Program-made: the position numbers and the translations under genes
The notes under the pieces: model-generated
Databases searched by the model: none
The model's input: the letters and a program-made list of their open reading frames with translations, nothing else
Told to the model about the DNA's origin: nothing
Assembly: GCA_937966115.1 (NCBI GenBank)
Contig: CALCKX010000062.1
Coordinates: 1-42,014, forward strand
Origin: an uncultured Chloracidobacterium sp.
Lineage (GTDB): Bacteria; Acidobacteriota; Blastocatellia; Chloracidobacteriales; Chloracidobacteriaceae
Length of the DNA: 42,014 nt
Reading direction: 5' to 3'
Shown: in pieces, positions 17,594-28,383 of the stretch
Layout: the number at the start of each line of letters is the position of its first letter
Numbering within the stretch: position 1 is the first letter of the stretch

Positions 17594-17899
17594 ATGGCCA
17601 AGAAGAGTCGCATCGCCAAAGCCGAGAAAATCAAGCGCCTTGTCGCCAAGTATGCCGAAAAGCGCGCCAAGCTGAAGGAAATCATCCGCAACCCCAACTC
17701 GACCTATGATGAGCGCGAGGAGGCGCAGTATAAGTTGCAAGACCTGCCGCGCAACTCGTCGCCGACGCGCGTTCGCAATCGCTGCTCGCTGACTGGCCGG
17801 CCGCGCGGCTACCTGCGCAAGTTCGGGCTATCGCGCATCATGTTCCGCGAGTTGGCCCTGCGGGGCGAGATTCCAGGCGTCAAGAAAGCGAGCTGGTAG
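17594..17899 (+). CDS. rpsN: Ribosomal protein S14 (long, non-zinc form)
   Basis: A 101-residue 30S subunit protein beginning [20 protein letters not shown] and ending with [41 protein letters not shown]-type sequence, the diagnostic C-terminal block of S14. It is the long form without the CxxC-x12-CxxC zinc site; only a single Cys (RCSLTG) remains. GAGAG stands shortly before the ATG. It sits away from the usual ribosomal spc operon, paired with L31 type B, an arrangement often seen for zinc-sparing ribosomal paralogues. Confidence 0.95.
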   Translation: MAKKSRIAKAEKIKRLVAKYAEKRAKLKEIIRNPNSTYDEREEAQYKLQDLPRNSSPTRVRNRCSLTGRPRGYLRKFGLSRIMFRELALRGEIPGVKKASW

Positions 17900-17951
17900 C
17901 CTCTCCGGGCGCGTCTTGCGCGACCGGCCAGCAAGCGCCTCTGGCCTTTCA

Positions 17952-17981
17952 GCTCGCCGTCGGCTTCCGCTGGCGGCGAGC
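17952..17981. terminator. Hairpin terminator between rpsN and cruF
   Basis: GCTCGCCG (17952-17959) pairs perfectly with CGGCGAGC (17974-17981), 8 bp with a 14-base loop, followed on the plus strand by CGTTCTTGTCTTTC. It lies between the convergent rpsN and cruF genes and most likely ends the rpsN transcript. The T-run is poor. Confidence 0.5.
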
Positions 17982-18033
17982 CGTTCTTGTCTTTCGGGCG
18001 CCCGCTTGGATGGCGCGAGCGGGGGCCGAAGCC

Positions 18034-18837
18034 TCAGGCGCGCGCGCCATCTAAGCGCCGGTAGGGCGATACGGCGTGCTGGAAGAACATCCAGCCGATT
18101 AGAAAGGCGATGAAGACCCCCGCCCAGCCCATCGTGGCTTCGCCAATCCAGAACGCGATGGCGATGTTGAAGGCGAAGATCCCAAAGTAAACGCCCAGCG
18201 GAGCGACCGGCTGGAACGGAAACGCGAAAGCGCCGCGCCGCGCGACGTTCCGCAGCGCAGTCGCGTCGAGCAGCCGGAAGCTGGTCGTGATCAACACGCT
18301 CACGACGAACCATCCTAGGTAGTTCTCAATCGTGACCCCGAAGTGCGGCCCGCCACTGGGGTAATCATACAGCTTCCCCAGAAACCACCGCTCGCCCTGG
18401 AGCGTCACGGGGTCAATCACGATGTCGAGAAACATCATCAGGAGTCCGGCGTAAAGGATGGTCAGCCACGACTGCCGAGCGGCGGCGTCATCGGAAGCCG
18501 CCCGCCCTGAAGCCCACGGCGTTCGCAGGATGACGGCCGCCTCGAAGCTGACGAAGGACAGAAAGGCGAATGACAGCGAATCGAAAAACGGCACGCCGGC
18601 CACCCACAGCTCGCGGTCGCTCGTGTGGTCGAAGTAGCGATACAGCCCGAAGGGAAATCCGTTGCGGACGGAGTTCCACTCGCAGGCGAAGGCGATGAAG
18701 TAAGCCAAAGCCGTCCAGACGACCGTCCGCGCCCACCCCATCCGCGCCACCGCCAGAAAAAGATAGGCCAGCAAAAAGACAAAGACATAGGGACGCATCA
18801 TCAGCGTCCCCGCCAGCAGTTGCGGCAAGTTGGTCAT
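18034..18837 (-). CDS. cruF: CruF-type carotenoid 1',2'-hydratase (DUF422 membrane protein)
   Basis: CruF adds water to the psi end of gamma-carotene-type carotenoids, making hydroxy derivatives that are then glycosylated. The 267-residue protein has about seven hydrophobic helices and the DUF422 hallmarks NGFPFGLYRYFD, LDIVIDPVTLQGERWF and GPHFGVTIENYLGWFVVS. Its ATG overlaps the TGA of the preceding selenoprotein-like gene as ATGA, so translation is probably coupled. OH-gamma-carotene derivatives are known from Chloracidobacterium, as I recall. C50 carotenoid hydratases of the same superfamily are the alternative. Confidence 0.88.
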   Translation of the reverse strand: MTNLPQLLAGTLMMRPYVFVFLLAYLFLAVARMGWARTVVWTALAYFIAFACEWNSVRNGFPFGLYRYFDHTSDRELWVAGVPFFDSLSFAFLSFVSFEAAVILRTPWASGRAASDDAAARQSWLTILYAGLLMMFLDIVIDPVTLQGERWFLGKLYDYPSGGPHFGVTIENYLGWFVVSVLITTSFRLLDATALRNVARRGAFAFPFQPVAPLGVYFGIFAFNIAIAFWIGEATMGWAGVFIAFLIGWMFFQHAVSPYRRLDGARA

Positions 18838-19565
18838 GGTCGGAAGTCGCGCGCGAGCGGCAGCGGCTCATCCGTCGTCAGCAACGCCAGCGCCGCCAGG
18901 ATGACGCGCCGCTGGAGCGCCGGATCGTTTGGCGCGCCCAGCGGGTAGCCCAGCGGGAACGGGACGCAGAGCGCGCGCGGCGGGCGGACTCTCTCGGTGA
19001 CGAAGCGATAGAGCGAGATTGAAACCGTCACGATGCCTTCGTTTTCGAATGCGGCTTGAATCAGTCCGACCGACTGATTGCACATGGGTCAGACAGGGGT
19101 GAGCAGGGCGACATCCACCCCGTCGGCCCGCGCTTGGCGGGCGGCCTCCGGCGCGGTGTGGCTGATGAGCGCGCCCGGCTTGGCAATCGAGCCGCAGAAC
19201 GACCAGGCCCGCCCGTTCAGCCTTCCAATCGCGCCCTCGGACGCCAGCTCCCGAAAGCGGCTCGTCGGCAGGGCCAAATTGGGGTCGCGCTCGATGCCCG
19301 TATGGTCAAACGAAGGGCTGACGTGCCCGACCCTGAGCGTCGCCAAGTCAACCTCGGTCGGAATGACGCGAAACGACGGATCGCCCGCCAGCTTGAGCTC
19401 GAAGCCCGGCTGCGTCGGCAGGTGAAATGCCGCCGTCGTGACGAGACCGACATTGCACTCGGCAAGCGGCTTGGTCAGGCGCGCGGGCTGCCAGCTCGAT
19501 ACCGTATAGCGATACGCCCGCATAAACGACCGCACGAGCAGGCTGGCGTCGGAAAGCTCCGCCAT
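18834..19565 (-). CDS. GrdB/PrdB-like selenoprotein (putative Sec at UGA 19089-19091)
   Basis: Two open frames in the same phase, split by one TGA, make a single 243-residue protein of the glycine/sarcosine/D-proline reductase selenoprotein B-like family. The start ATG at 19565 has AAGGAG 9 nt upstream. The N-terminal half runs MAELSDASLLVRSFMRAY, CNVGLVTTAAFHLP, GHVSPSFDHTGIERDPNLALP and VDVALLTPV. TGA is residue 159, followed by PMCNQSVGLIQAAFENEGI, so the redox motif reads U-P-M-C. Cysteine homologues in other bacteria, as I recall, read CPVCH/NQ at this place. A SECIS-like hairpin follows. Function is likely a thiol/selenol oxidoreductase of unknown substrate. Alternatives are a pseudogene or a sequencing error, both less likely given the hairpin. 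Confidence 0.82.
19059..19091 (-). promoter_or_regulatory. Putative bacterial SECIS element after in-frame UGA
   Basis: On the minus strand the UGA (19091-19089) is followed by nine bases and then AAUCAGUC (19079-19072), loop GGUCG (19071-19067) and GACUGAUU (19066-19059). The stem is 8 bp and perfect; the apical loop has the GGUC seen in the E. coli fdhF SECIS, and starts 18 bases after UGA, almost the same distance as in fdhF. Such a hairpin binds SelB and recruits Sec-tRNA. Candidate status rests on structure and position only. Confidence 0.78.
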
Positions 19566-19644
19566 GGGCAAACGCTCCTTCCTCAGGATCGGGCTTGGTC
19601 GGGGCCAGGGCGGCCCGGCCGCGCCCAAGCCAAACACTACACGC

Positions 19645-21057
19645 TCAGGCCAGATTTTCAACCAACCGGGCGTGCAACTGCCGCACCGCGGCCGGGGCGT
19701 CCGCCTCGGCCATCAGAAACAGCCGCGAGCAGGGCGACGGATGCGGCAGCAAAGGCGTGACCCGGAAATCGGCCAGCGCCTCGCTCACCGTCGGGTGCAG
19801 CTCGGTGGCTTCATCGCCAAAGTTGCCGACCACGCAGAGCAGCGCCCGCTGGGTCGCCACCTGGACTTCGCCCGCCCCGCGCAGGTCGCGGCAAGCGGCG
19901 GCCACCCCCTCGCTATCCTCCACGGTCGCGGCAAGGCCCATGCGCGAGGCGGCGAGGTGTTCCACGATAACGCCGTGGGCGTTGAGCGTCCGGGCGAGAT
20001 CATCCAACGCGGCGGCGGCCCGCCAAGCGCCTGACGGGCGAACGTGGACGGCGGCCATCCCGGCCCGGTGGGTGACCGCCAGAATCGCTCCCGGCGGCGC
20101 GCCGGAATCCGGCGTGATCACCGAGTAGCCATCCTCCGGGGCATAGGAGTTGCGTATGCTGACCGGAATCCGCAGCCGCTCGACCGGCTCGATGGTTCGC
20201 GGATGGAGCACCTTGGCGCCATAGAGCGCCAAATCCGTCGCTTCCCCGTAGGCCAGGCTTTCCAGCCGGCGCGCGTTCGGAGCCAGGCGCGGGTCGGCGG
20301 AGTAAATGCCGGCCACATCAGTCCAAATCTGGACTTCGCGCGCCTGGAGCGCCGCGCCGATGAGGGTCGCCGAGTAGTCCGAGCCGCCGCGCCCCAGCGT
20401 GGTGGTCGCGCCGTCGAGCGTCGCGCCGATGAAGCCTCCCAGCGTCGGAATGACATCTTCCGCCAGCGCCGCCTGGAGCGTCTGGCGCGTCCGCGCGACC
20501 GTGTCTTCCCAGCGGGGACGCGCGCGGCCGTAAACATCGTCCGTCACGATGCAGGCCCGCGCATCCATGGCCCGCCCCGGCAAGCCGTCGTTGACCAAAA
20601 TGGCGGCCATCAGCGTCGCCGATAACCGCTCGCCATAGGCGACGACCTCATCCCGTAGGGGCGGGATTGTCCCGGGATAGCGACGCATGGTGTCGAAAGC
20701 GCGTGTCAAGCTCTCGCGGGCGGCATAGAGAAACCGGACGAAATCGCCATAGGCCGCGCCGCCGGCGAGCTGCTCCGCGACTTCGCTGTAACGCCCGAAG
20801 TGCGACTCCAGCCAGTCAAGGGCGGTCGGCGTGTCCGCTTCGAGCGCGAGCTTGATGGCCGCCAGCAGGGCGTCGGTCATGCCGGCCATCGCCGACACGA
20901 CCACTACCGGCCGCTGCGGTCGCTGGCGGCGGACGATGGCGGCGACGCGGGCGAAGGCGGCGGCGTCCTGAACCGACGTGCCGCCGAACTTCATGACGGT
21001 CGGGCGCCGTTCAGCGCCCGCCGACGCTGAGGAATCGGGATAGTCGCTAGGGTTCAT
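19645..21057 (-). CDS. lysC: Aspartokinase
   Basis: Aspartokinase phosphorylates aspartate, the entry to lysine, threonine and methionine synthesis. The 470-residue protein has the kinase signature VMKFGGTSVQDAAAF (about 21-35), VVVVSAMAGMTD, TLGRGGSDYSATLIGAAL and YGAKVLHPRTIEPV, followed by two ACT-type regulatory domains (about 310-470). Length is that of a monofunctional enzyme with no homoserine dehydrogenase attached. Its ATG overlaps the TGA of metX (ATGA), so translation is coupled. Placement after metY and metX suggests that here it supplies the methionine branch and is under the same leader control. Confidence 0.95.
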   Translation of the reverse strand: MNPSDYPDSSASAGAERRPTVMKFGGTSVQDAAAFARVAAIVRRQRPQRPVVVVSAMAGMTDALLAAIKLALEADTPTALDWLESHFGRYSEVAEQLAGGAAYGDFVRFLYAARESLTRAFDTMRRYPGTIPPLRDEVVAYGERLSATLMAAILVNDGLPGRAMDARACIVTDDVYGRARPRWEDTVARTRQTLQAALAEDVIPTLGGFIGATLDGATTTLGRGGSDYSATLIGAALQAREVQIWTDVAGIYSADPRLAPNARRLESLAYGEATDLALYGAKVLHPRTIEPVERLRIPVSIRNSYAPEDGYSVITPDSGAPPGAILAVTHRAGMAAVHVRPSGAWRAAAALDDLARTLNAHGVIVEHLAASRMGLAATVEDSEGVAAACRDLRGAGEVQVATQRALLCVVGNFGDEATELHPTVSEALADFRVTPLLPHPSPCSRLFLMAEADAPAAVRQLHARLVENLA

Positions 21058-22226
21058 GAACGTATGCTTTCAAGCGCCGCCCGCAGGAGCGGGGCGACCG
21101 CATCGGGTTCGGCCAGAAAGCCGTCGTGGCCGTGGTCAGTGACGATTTCATCGTATCGAGCCGACGCGTTGACCGCCCGCAGCCGCGCGGCCAGCGCGCG
21201 GACGCCCGCTGCCGGGAACAGCCAGTCAGAGGACAGCCCGACGAGATGCGCGCGCGCGCGCACGCGCGCCAGGTCGGCATCGCTGAGGTCGAAGGTGTCC
21301 ATGGCCTTGCTGAGCGCAAGGTAGCTGTTGGCGTCGAAGCGACGAAAGAACTTCTCGCCCTGATGGTCAAGGTAGCCGGCCACATCGTAGCGCCCGGTCA
21401 GCGCACGCCGCGGGTCTTCGCCTGACCGATTCGGGCGGCGACCAAAGCGCTGGTCAAAGAGCGCGGCCGACTTATAGCTGCACATCGCGATGGCGCGCGC
21501 CAGCGCGAGTCCGGCCGCCGGCTGCGCGGCGTAGTCGCCGCCCTGCCAGGTTGGGTCCTGCATAATGGCTCGCCGCTGAAGATGGTTGAGGGCAAGGCCC
21601 AGGGCCGGAAGCGGCGTCGCGCCAATGGCGACGCACAGATCGAGGTCGTCGGGAAAGTCTGTCGCCCAGCGCAACGCCTGCATGCCGCCGATGGAGCCGC
21701 CAATGACGGCTGTCAGGCGCGCGATACCCAGCGCCCGCAAAGCGAGCCGCTGCGCCCGCGTCATGTCGCCAATCGTGACCAGCGGAAACCGCGCGCCATA
21801 CGGGCGCCCGGTCGCCGGATTGACGGCGCTCGGGCCGGTCGAGCCATAGCACGAGCCGAGGACATTGACGCCGATGATGGCGTAGCGCGCCGGGTCGAGC
21901 GGACGCCCCGGACCAAGCAGACCTCCCCACCAGTCGGCGACGCGGGCCGAGCCGGTCAGGGCATGACAGACCAGAACCGCCCCGCCAGGCGCGCTTTCCG
22001 GGCAGCCGTAAAGCGCGCACCGGAGCGTGACCTCCGGCAGTTCGCCACCCGCTTCCAAGCGGAAGGGGCGCTCATCCAGCGTTATGTCCCGCTCGCTGGC
22101 GGGTTCAAGCACATCCATGAAATGGGCGCTGCGGTATCCGGCCGGCCGCAAGCGAAACGGCCGGATACGCCAAATCATCGCCGACGCGAGGCGCTCAGAC
22201 GGAAATCTCTCAGCCCGAACCGTCAT
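21054..22226 (-). CDS. metX: Homoserine O-acetyltransferase (MetX)
   Basis: MetX acylates homoserine for direct sulfhydrylation. It is an alpha/beta-hydrolase-fold enzyme: HALTGSARVADWWGGLLGPG, NVLGSCYGSTGPSAVNPATG, the nucleophile elbow GGSIGGMQALRW (Ser178), NSYLALSKAMDTFDL and the C-terminal VTDHGHDGFL with the catalytic His. The acyl donor, acetyl- or succinyl-CoA, is set by few residues and not certain. Starts at 22226, 22178 and 22118 are possible; family proteins usually start close to the last one (MDVLEPASERD), but none has a good ribosome-binding site. It lies 36 bp after metY. Confidence 0.94.
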   Translation of the reverse strand: MTVRAERFPSERLASAMIWRIRPFRLRPAGYRSAHFMDVLEPASERDITLDERPFRLEAGGELPEVTLRCALYGCPESAPGGAVLVCHALTGSARVADWWGGLLGPGRPLDPARYAIIGVNVLGSCYGSTGPSAVNPATGRPYGARFPLVTIGDMTRAQRLALRALGIARLTAVIGGSIGGMQALRWATDFPDDLDLCVAIGATPLPALGLALNHLQRRAIMQDPTWQGGDYAAQPAAGLALARAIAMCSYKSAALFDQRFGRRPNRSGEDPRRALTGRYDVAGYLDHQGEKFFRRFDANSYLALSKAMDTFDLSDADLARVRARAHLVGLSSDWLFPAAGVRALAARLRAVNASARYDEIVTDHGHDGFLAEPDAVAPLLRAALESIRS

Positions 22227-22261
22227 CGAGGAGCGCCCCTGCCGACGAAGCTCGCAGCCGC

Positions 22262-23729
<1,468 letters not shown>

Positions 23730-23868
23730 AGGTTGTCAAGATCATCCGTTATGACGGACGAATCCTGCAAGATGACGGAGAGCCTTGTCAATCCATGGAC
23801 GCGCCAGCGCGCGGCAAGCGGGGAAACGCCTGGTTTCCGGCGCAAGATGGCTTACGGGGCTTGGCTCT

Positions 23869-25482
23869 TCAGGGCTGACTCGGCGATGCGGCCTTGCGGC
23901 GCGCCGGGCCGGAGGGAAGCCGCCCGCCAATGATGACCAGCCGCGCGCCGTGGGGCGGCACGAGCGCCGCGAAGACTTGGTCGAACGCGCCGACGTCGCG
24001 CCGCTGCCATACATCGCGGACGGCGCGGCGGCCCGTCAGGCCCAGGTCGCTCCACTTGGCCGTGACCGTCTGCATGTCCTCGCCGCGGTTGAACAAGCCG
24101 ACGGCCAGCCGGCCATCGGCCAGCGGACGCGCCCAGACCTCGGTTCCATCGGCGGCGGCGTCCCGGCGCGTCGCCGCGACGCCCAGCTCGTCCTGATCAA
24201 TGGCGATGACTTCCGGGTTGGTCAGCAGGCGGCGCGTGAACTCGTTGAGGCGCGTCAGGTCACAGCCGAGCATCAGGGGCGCGGCCAGCAGCGCCCACAG
24301 CGTCATGTGCGTGATTTGCTCATCTGGCGTCAGGCGCGTCGGGCGCGGCGGCTCGCCCCAGCCAAGCGCGCCGACCACCAGCATGTCCGGATCGTTCCAG
24401 CCGCCAGGGCCGGCAAACGCGGCCAGGGGGGAGTGCCGAAATCCGATTTCGGAAACGCTTGCCCAGGTGTCTTCAATGTCGCCGGTCGTGCGCCAGAGGT
24501 TGCCGCCAATCGCTGGCTTGCGCGCCCAGGTCCAAACCTCGCCCAGGCCGTATTGACAGATGGCATAAACCATATCGCGGTCGGTTTTGTCGAGCGCCGC
24601 CCGCATCACCGCGTAGGGCTGCTGCAACGCCTCCAGCGTCTTTAGGCGGGCGATGCCATCGTAAGAGCACCAGTCATGCTTGAGGTAATCCACGCCCCAG
24701 CTTGCGTAAAGCTGCGCGTCCGCCTCCTCGCGCCGCCAACTGCCAATGTAGCGTCCGCAGGTGAAGGGTCCCGGCGAGGTGTAGGCGCCGAACAACAATC
24801 CCTTGGCGTGCAGGAAGTCGCCCAGCGCCTTCATGTCTGGGAAGCGCTCGTTGGGCTGCATCGTCCCATCTGGCGCGCGCCGCCCCTGCCAGCCATCGTC
24901 AATGCACACGTAGCGATACCCGCAGGCGGCCAGCCCGGTTTGCTCGAGGGCTTCCGCCGCCGCGCGTATCTTCTCATCGGAAACCGCCGTCCCCCAAACG
25001 TTCCAGGAGTTCCAGCCCATTGGCGGCGTCAGCGCCAGCTGACGCTTCCCGGCGATGATACGGATGGTCGCCCGCGCCGCGCCCTGGCGATTTCGCGCCG
25101 TGATCACAACCGGCGTCGCGCCTTCCCTTTCGACCCGGCCGCGAATGATGCCGGTCGCGGCGTCGAAGCTCAGGCCCGGTGGCAGGTTTGTCACGGCATA
25201 GGTCAGCGGCGGCGCGCCGGTGACCGGAAGGCGGTAGATGAACTCGCGGCCAGGCGTCGTTCCAATCACGCGCGGGCCGTTGATACGCGGCGTCGGCTCG
25301 TCATTGGCCGCCAAGTCGGGATAGCTCGGCTCGACGATGGCGCGGGACGGCCGATCGGTCGCCGCGACCCCGCCCAGCGCGGCCTTTGCCCGCGGCTCCG
25401 CGAGCCACGGCGCGCCGCCCACGCCAAGCCAAAGCGAGCCAAGCAGGAGAAACAGCTTCTTCACGGGCAAAACCTTCCGCAT
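23869..25482 (-). CDS. Secreted GH27 alpha-galactosidase with N-terminal Ig-like (putative Ig) domain
   Basis: A 537-residue protein with a signal peptide (MRKVLPVKKLFLLLGSLWLG), a linker, a putative-Ig domain (about 65-145, with LTYAVTNLPPGLSFDAATG and IIRGRV) and a GH27 catalytic barrel starting LALTPPMGWNSWNVWG. YVCIDDGWQG (191-200), nucleophile D270 in YLKHDWCSYD and acid/base D335 in RTTGDIEDTW are present. A C-terminal beta domain follows (about 445-520). It should release alpha-linked galactose from oligosaccharides or galactomannans in the periplasm or outside. A GTG seven codons in, preceded by AAGG, is an alternative start. The gene ends 287 bp before metY and appears to be unrelated to it. 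Confidence 0.92.
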   Translation of the reverse strand: MRKVLPVKKLFLLLGSLWLGVGGAPWLAEPRAKAALGGVAATDRPSRAIVEPSYPDLAANDEPTPRINGPRVIGTTPGREFIYRLPVTGAPPLTYAVTNLPPGLSFDAATGIIRGRVEREGATPVVITARNRQGAARATIRIIAGKRQLALTPPMGWNSWNVWGTAVSDEKIRAAAEALEQTGLAACGYRYVCIDDGWQGRRAPDGTMQPNERFPDMKALGDFLHAKGLLFGAYTSPGPFTCGRYIGSWRREEADAQLYASWGVDYLKHDWCSYDGIARLKTLEALQQPYAVMRAALDKTDRDMVYAICQYGLGEVWTWARKPAIGGNLWRTTGDIEDTWASVSEIGFRHSPLAAFAGPGGWNDPDMLVVGALGWGEPPRPTRLTPDEQITHMTLWALLAAPLMLGCDLTRLNEFTRRLLTNPEVIAIDQDELGVAATRRDAAADGTEVWARPLADGRLAVGLFNRGEDMQTVTAKWSDLGLTGRRAVRDVWQRRDVGAFDQVFAALVPPHGARLVIIGGRLPSGPARRKAASPSQP

Positions 25483-25636
25483 CGCCAGAAAAATCTTGAC
25501 GCCGGAGACTTTACCTACGCGAAGGGCGCCGCGCCAAGTCGTCAGCTCGCCAAGCCCGCCTGCCCGGACGGCCGGCGATCATCCCCGCCAGCGCCACCCC
25601 ATAGAGTCGCCTTTGGAAGGCGCGCCAAGGGATGCG

Positions 25637-26179
25637 CTAAGCGGATTGGCGCGCCTTCCAGGCGGCTTCGAGTTGACCTTTGGCATAAAAAATGATCGCC
25701 AGCACCAGCAACGTGGTGGCGAGACTCTCGACCGCAACGGCGACCGCCGCGATAGGGAAGGAAGCCCCTTCCAAAATGTCAAGCTGGATGGCAAACCACT
25801 GCTGGGTCACTCCGGCGGTGACGCGAGCCAGCGCCAGAAAGACGATGCCGGAAACGAGCGTGCCAAAACAAAACTGCGCCACCTGCGCCCAGTTGCCGGC
25901 GAAGCGACCATTGAAATCCCCATGCGTCATCGTGCCGGCCTGCGGGCGAATGAGGTTTGAGACGACCCCGATCAGATTGCCGATCGCCAGCGCCGCGCCC
26001 ATATAGACGCCAAACCAAAGCAGCAGGTGATGAACGTTGATGACGAACGTCCACTGCGGGCGAGCGACGGCAAACGCTGTCAGACACATGAAGAAATAGG
26101 CGATGGCCCAAAACCCGGTGAAAACCGAGAAGCGCATGATAATATCGCTGAATCCGGTAGCGACTTTCGGTTGCTGCAT
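25637..26179 (-). CDS. Small membrane protein of unknown function
   Basis: A 180-residue protein that I do not recognise. It has four clear transmembrane segments: VFTGFWAIAYFFMCLTAFAV, LLLWFGVYMGAALAIGNLIG, FCFGTLVSGIVFLALARV and VESLATTLLVLAIIFYAKG. A conserved-looking cytoplasmic loop holds TMTHGDFNGRFAGNW. A short basic C-terminus (EAAWKARQSA) follows. It stands alone, 154 bp upstream of the alpha-galactosidase start on the same strand and divergent from the coiled-coil gene. No cofactor-binding motif is evident. Confidence 0.65.
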   Translation of the reverse strand: MQQPKVATGFSDIIMRFSVFTGFWAIAYFFMCLTAFAVARPQWTFVINVHHLLLWFGVYMGAALAIGNLIGVVSNLIRPQAGTMTHGDFNGRFAGNWAQVAQFCFGTLVSGIVFLALARVTAGVTQQWFAIQLDILEGASFPIAAVAVAVESLATTLLVLAIIFYAKGQLEAAWKARQSA

Positions 26180-26390
26180 GGCGTGAATCGCTGCTGGGCG
26201 GCAGGATGGGCGGGGCTGACGCGATTATGCGCCTTTGCGCCTGATTGAAGCGTGATACAGCGCACGCCCCGGCTCGCCCCTGCCCTAAAGCGACTTGTGC
26301 GGCGCGCAGCTTTCCACCACAATAAGCGGGCCCGCGAGAGTATAGTTGATTTGGACGCGCCCTAGCCCCCTAGGACGCTACGAGGCACCT

Positions 26391-27077
26391 ATGAGCAACG
26401 GAACTGGCATGCTCGGCAGAATTTTTGGCTCAAAGCCGGAAAACAACCGCGAGGAACGCGACCGTCGCCCCCAGGACGAGCGTCCCCAGGAACCACCCTC
26501 GCCTTCTGAAGACAGCGCGCCGCCGCACCTGCGAAGCTTCGATGCCATCTACCGCAGCGCCCGCCTGCCTGTCTCCCCCTGCGGCGTCGATGAGTTGGAG
26601 AAGATGATCGCCAACCCCATCATCGCCAACGCGCCGCCTGAAACGCGCGTCATCGCGCTCAAATTCGCTCTCGACCGCGAAGGGCACACCATTGAAGAGC
26701 CGAAAAGCGACGCCGCCCGCAAGGTCAAGGCCCTAGACGCCTACCACGGCACGCTGCTCAACCGAGCGGATAGCCTTGAGCGCCGCAATGCCGAGCGGTT
26801 CAAGGAAATGGAAGCCGAGCGACTGGAATTCATCCGACGGCAGGAGGAAGAGCGGGATCGCCTAGTGCAAGAGGCGCAGGAAGCCGAGCAACAGGCGCGG
26901 GCGTTTGAAGCCCGACTCAATGCCGAGCGCCAGCGCCTGTCAGAGCTTTTGCAGCCGTTTGTCGGCGAGCTGGACTTCACCGAGTCGGACGTGGACTCCG
27001 TCCTGTCGGAGGTGACGCCGCCGGAAGCTCTGCCGACGTCGCCCGCTTCGATTATGGTTGACCCAAGCGTGCGCTGA
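26391..27077 (+). CDS. Cytoplasmic coiled-coil protein of unknown function
   Basis: A 228-residue protein from the ATG at 26391, which has GAGG 5 nt upstream (the frame stays open from 26346). Layout: a basic, disordered N-terminus (about 15-45, rich in Arg, Glu, Pro), a small folded segment with RLPVSPCGVDELEKMIANP and ETRVIALKFALD (about 55-110), then a long highly charged coiled coil (about 115-190: RADSLERRNAERFKEMEAER, EEERDRLVQEAQEAEQQARA) and an acidic tail. It may be a scaffold or filament-like protein. No enzymatic motif. It is monocistronic and faces korB. Confidence 0.7.
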   Translation: MSNGTGMLGRIFGSKPENNREERDRRPQDERPQEPPSPSEDSAPPHLRSFDAIYRSARLPVSPCGVDELEKMIANPIIANAPPETRVIALKFALDREGHTIEEPKSDAARKVKALDAYHGTLLNRADSLERRNAERFKEMEAERLEFIRRQEEERDRLVQEAQEAEQQARAFEARLNAERQRLSELLQPFVGELDFTESDVDSVLSEVTPPEALPTSPASIMVDPSVR

Positions 27078-27187
27078 CCGCCCGCCAAGCCCGCGCTTGG
27101 AAAGCCTTGCTGGCAGGAAAAGCCTTGGCTGCGGCAATCTGAGCCAGCCCGCCTTTGCCAAACGCGAGGCTTTCGCGCAAGGCAGAC

Positions 27188-27234
27188 CAAAAGCGACGAG
27201 CGAAAGGGATAACCCCTTTCGCTCGTCGCTTTTG
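27188..27234. terminator. Strong bidirectional terminator between the coiled-coil gene and korB
   Basis: A perfect 21-bp inverted repeat: CAAAAGCGACGAGCGAAAGG(G) on the left (27188-27208) and its complement on the right (27214-27234), with a 5-base loop ATAAC. The outer AAAA/TTTT gives a U-tract on both strands, so it can end transcripts from both convergent genes. Confidence 0.9.
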
Positions 27235-27275
27235 CCTCGTCTTTGCCGCTCTAAGCCGCCATCGGGCCTCGGCGG

Positions 27276-28319
<1,044 letters not shown>

Positions 28320-28383
28320 GATCGTGTCGCCTTATGCGCGCCGCGCCGGAGGCGGCGGCGCTCGATGAAGTCAAATGCCAGAG

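Noticed and set aside
18834-19085. Separate 83-residue gene starting MCNQSVGLIQ
   Set aside because: It lies in the same phase just after the TGA, has no ribosome-binding site and completes the GrdB/PrdB-like protein; it is better read as the C-terminal part of a selenoprotein.
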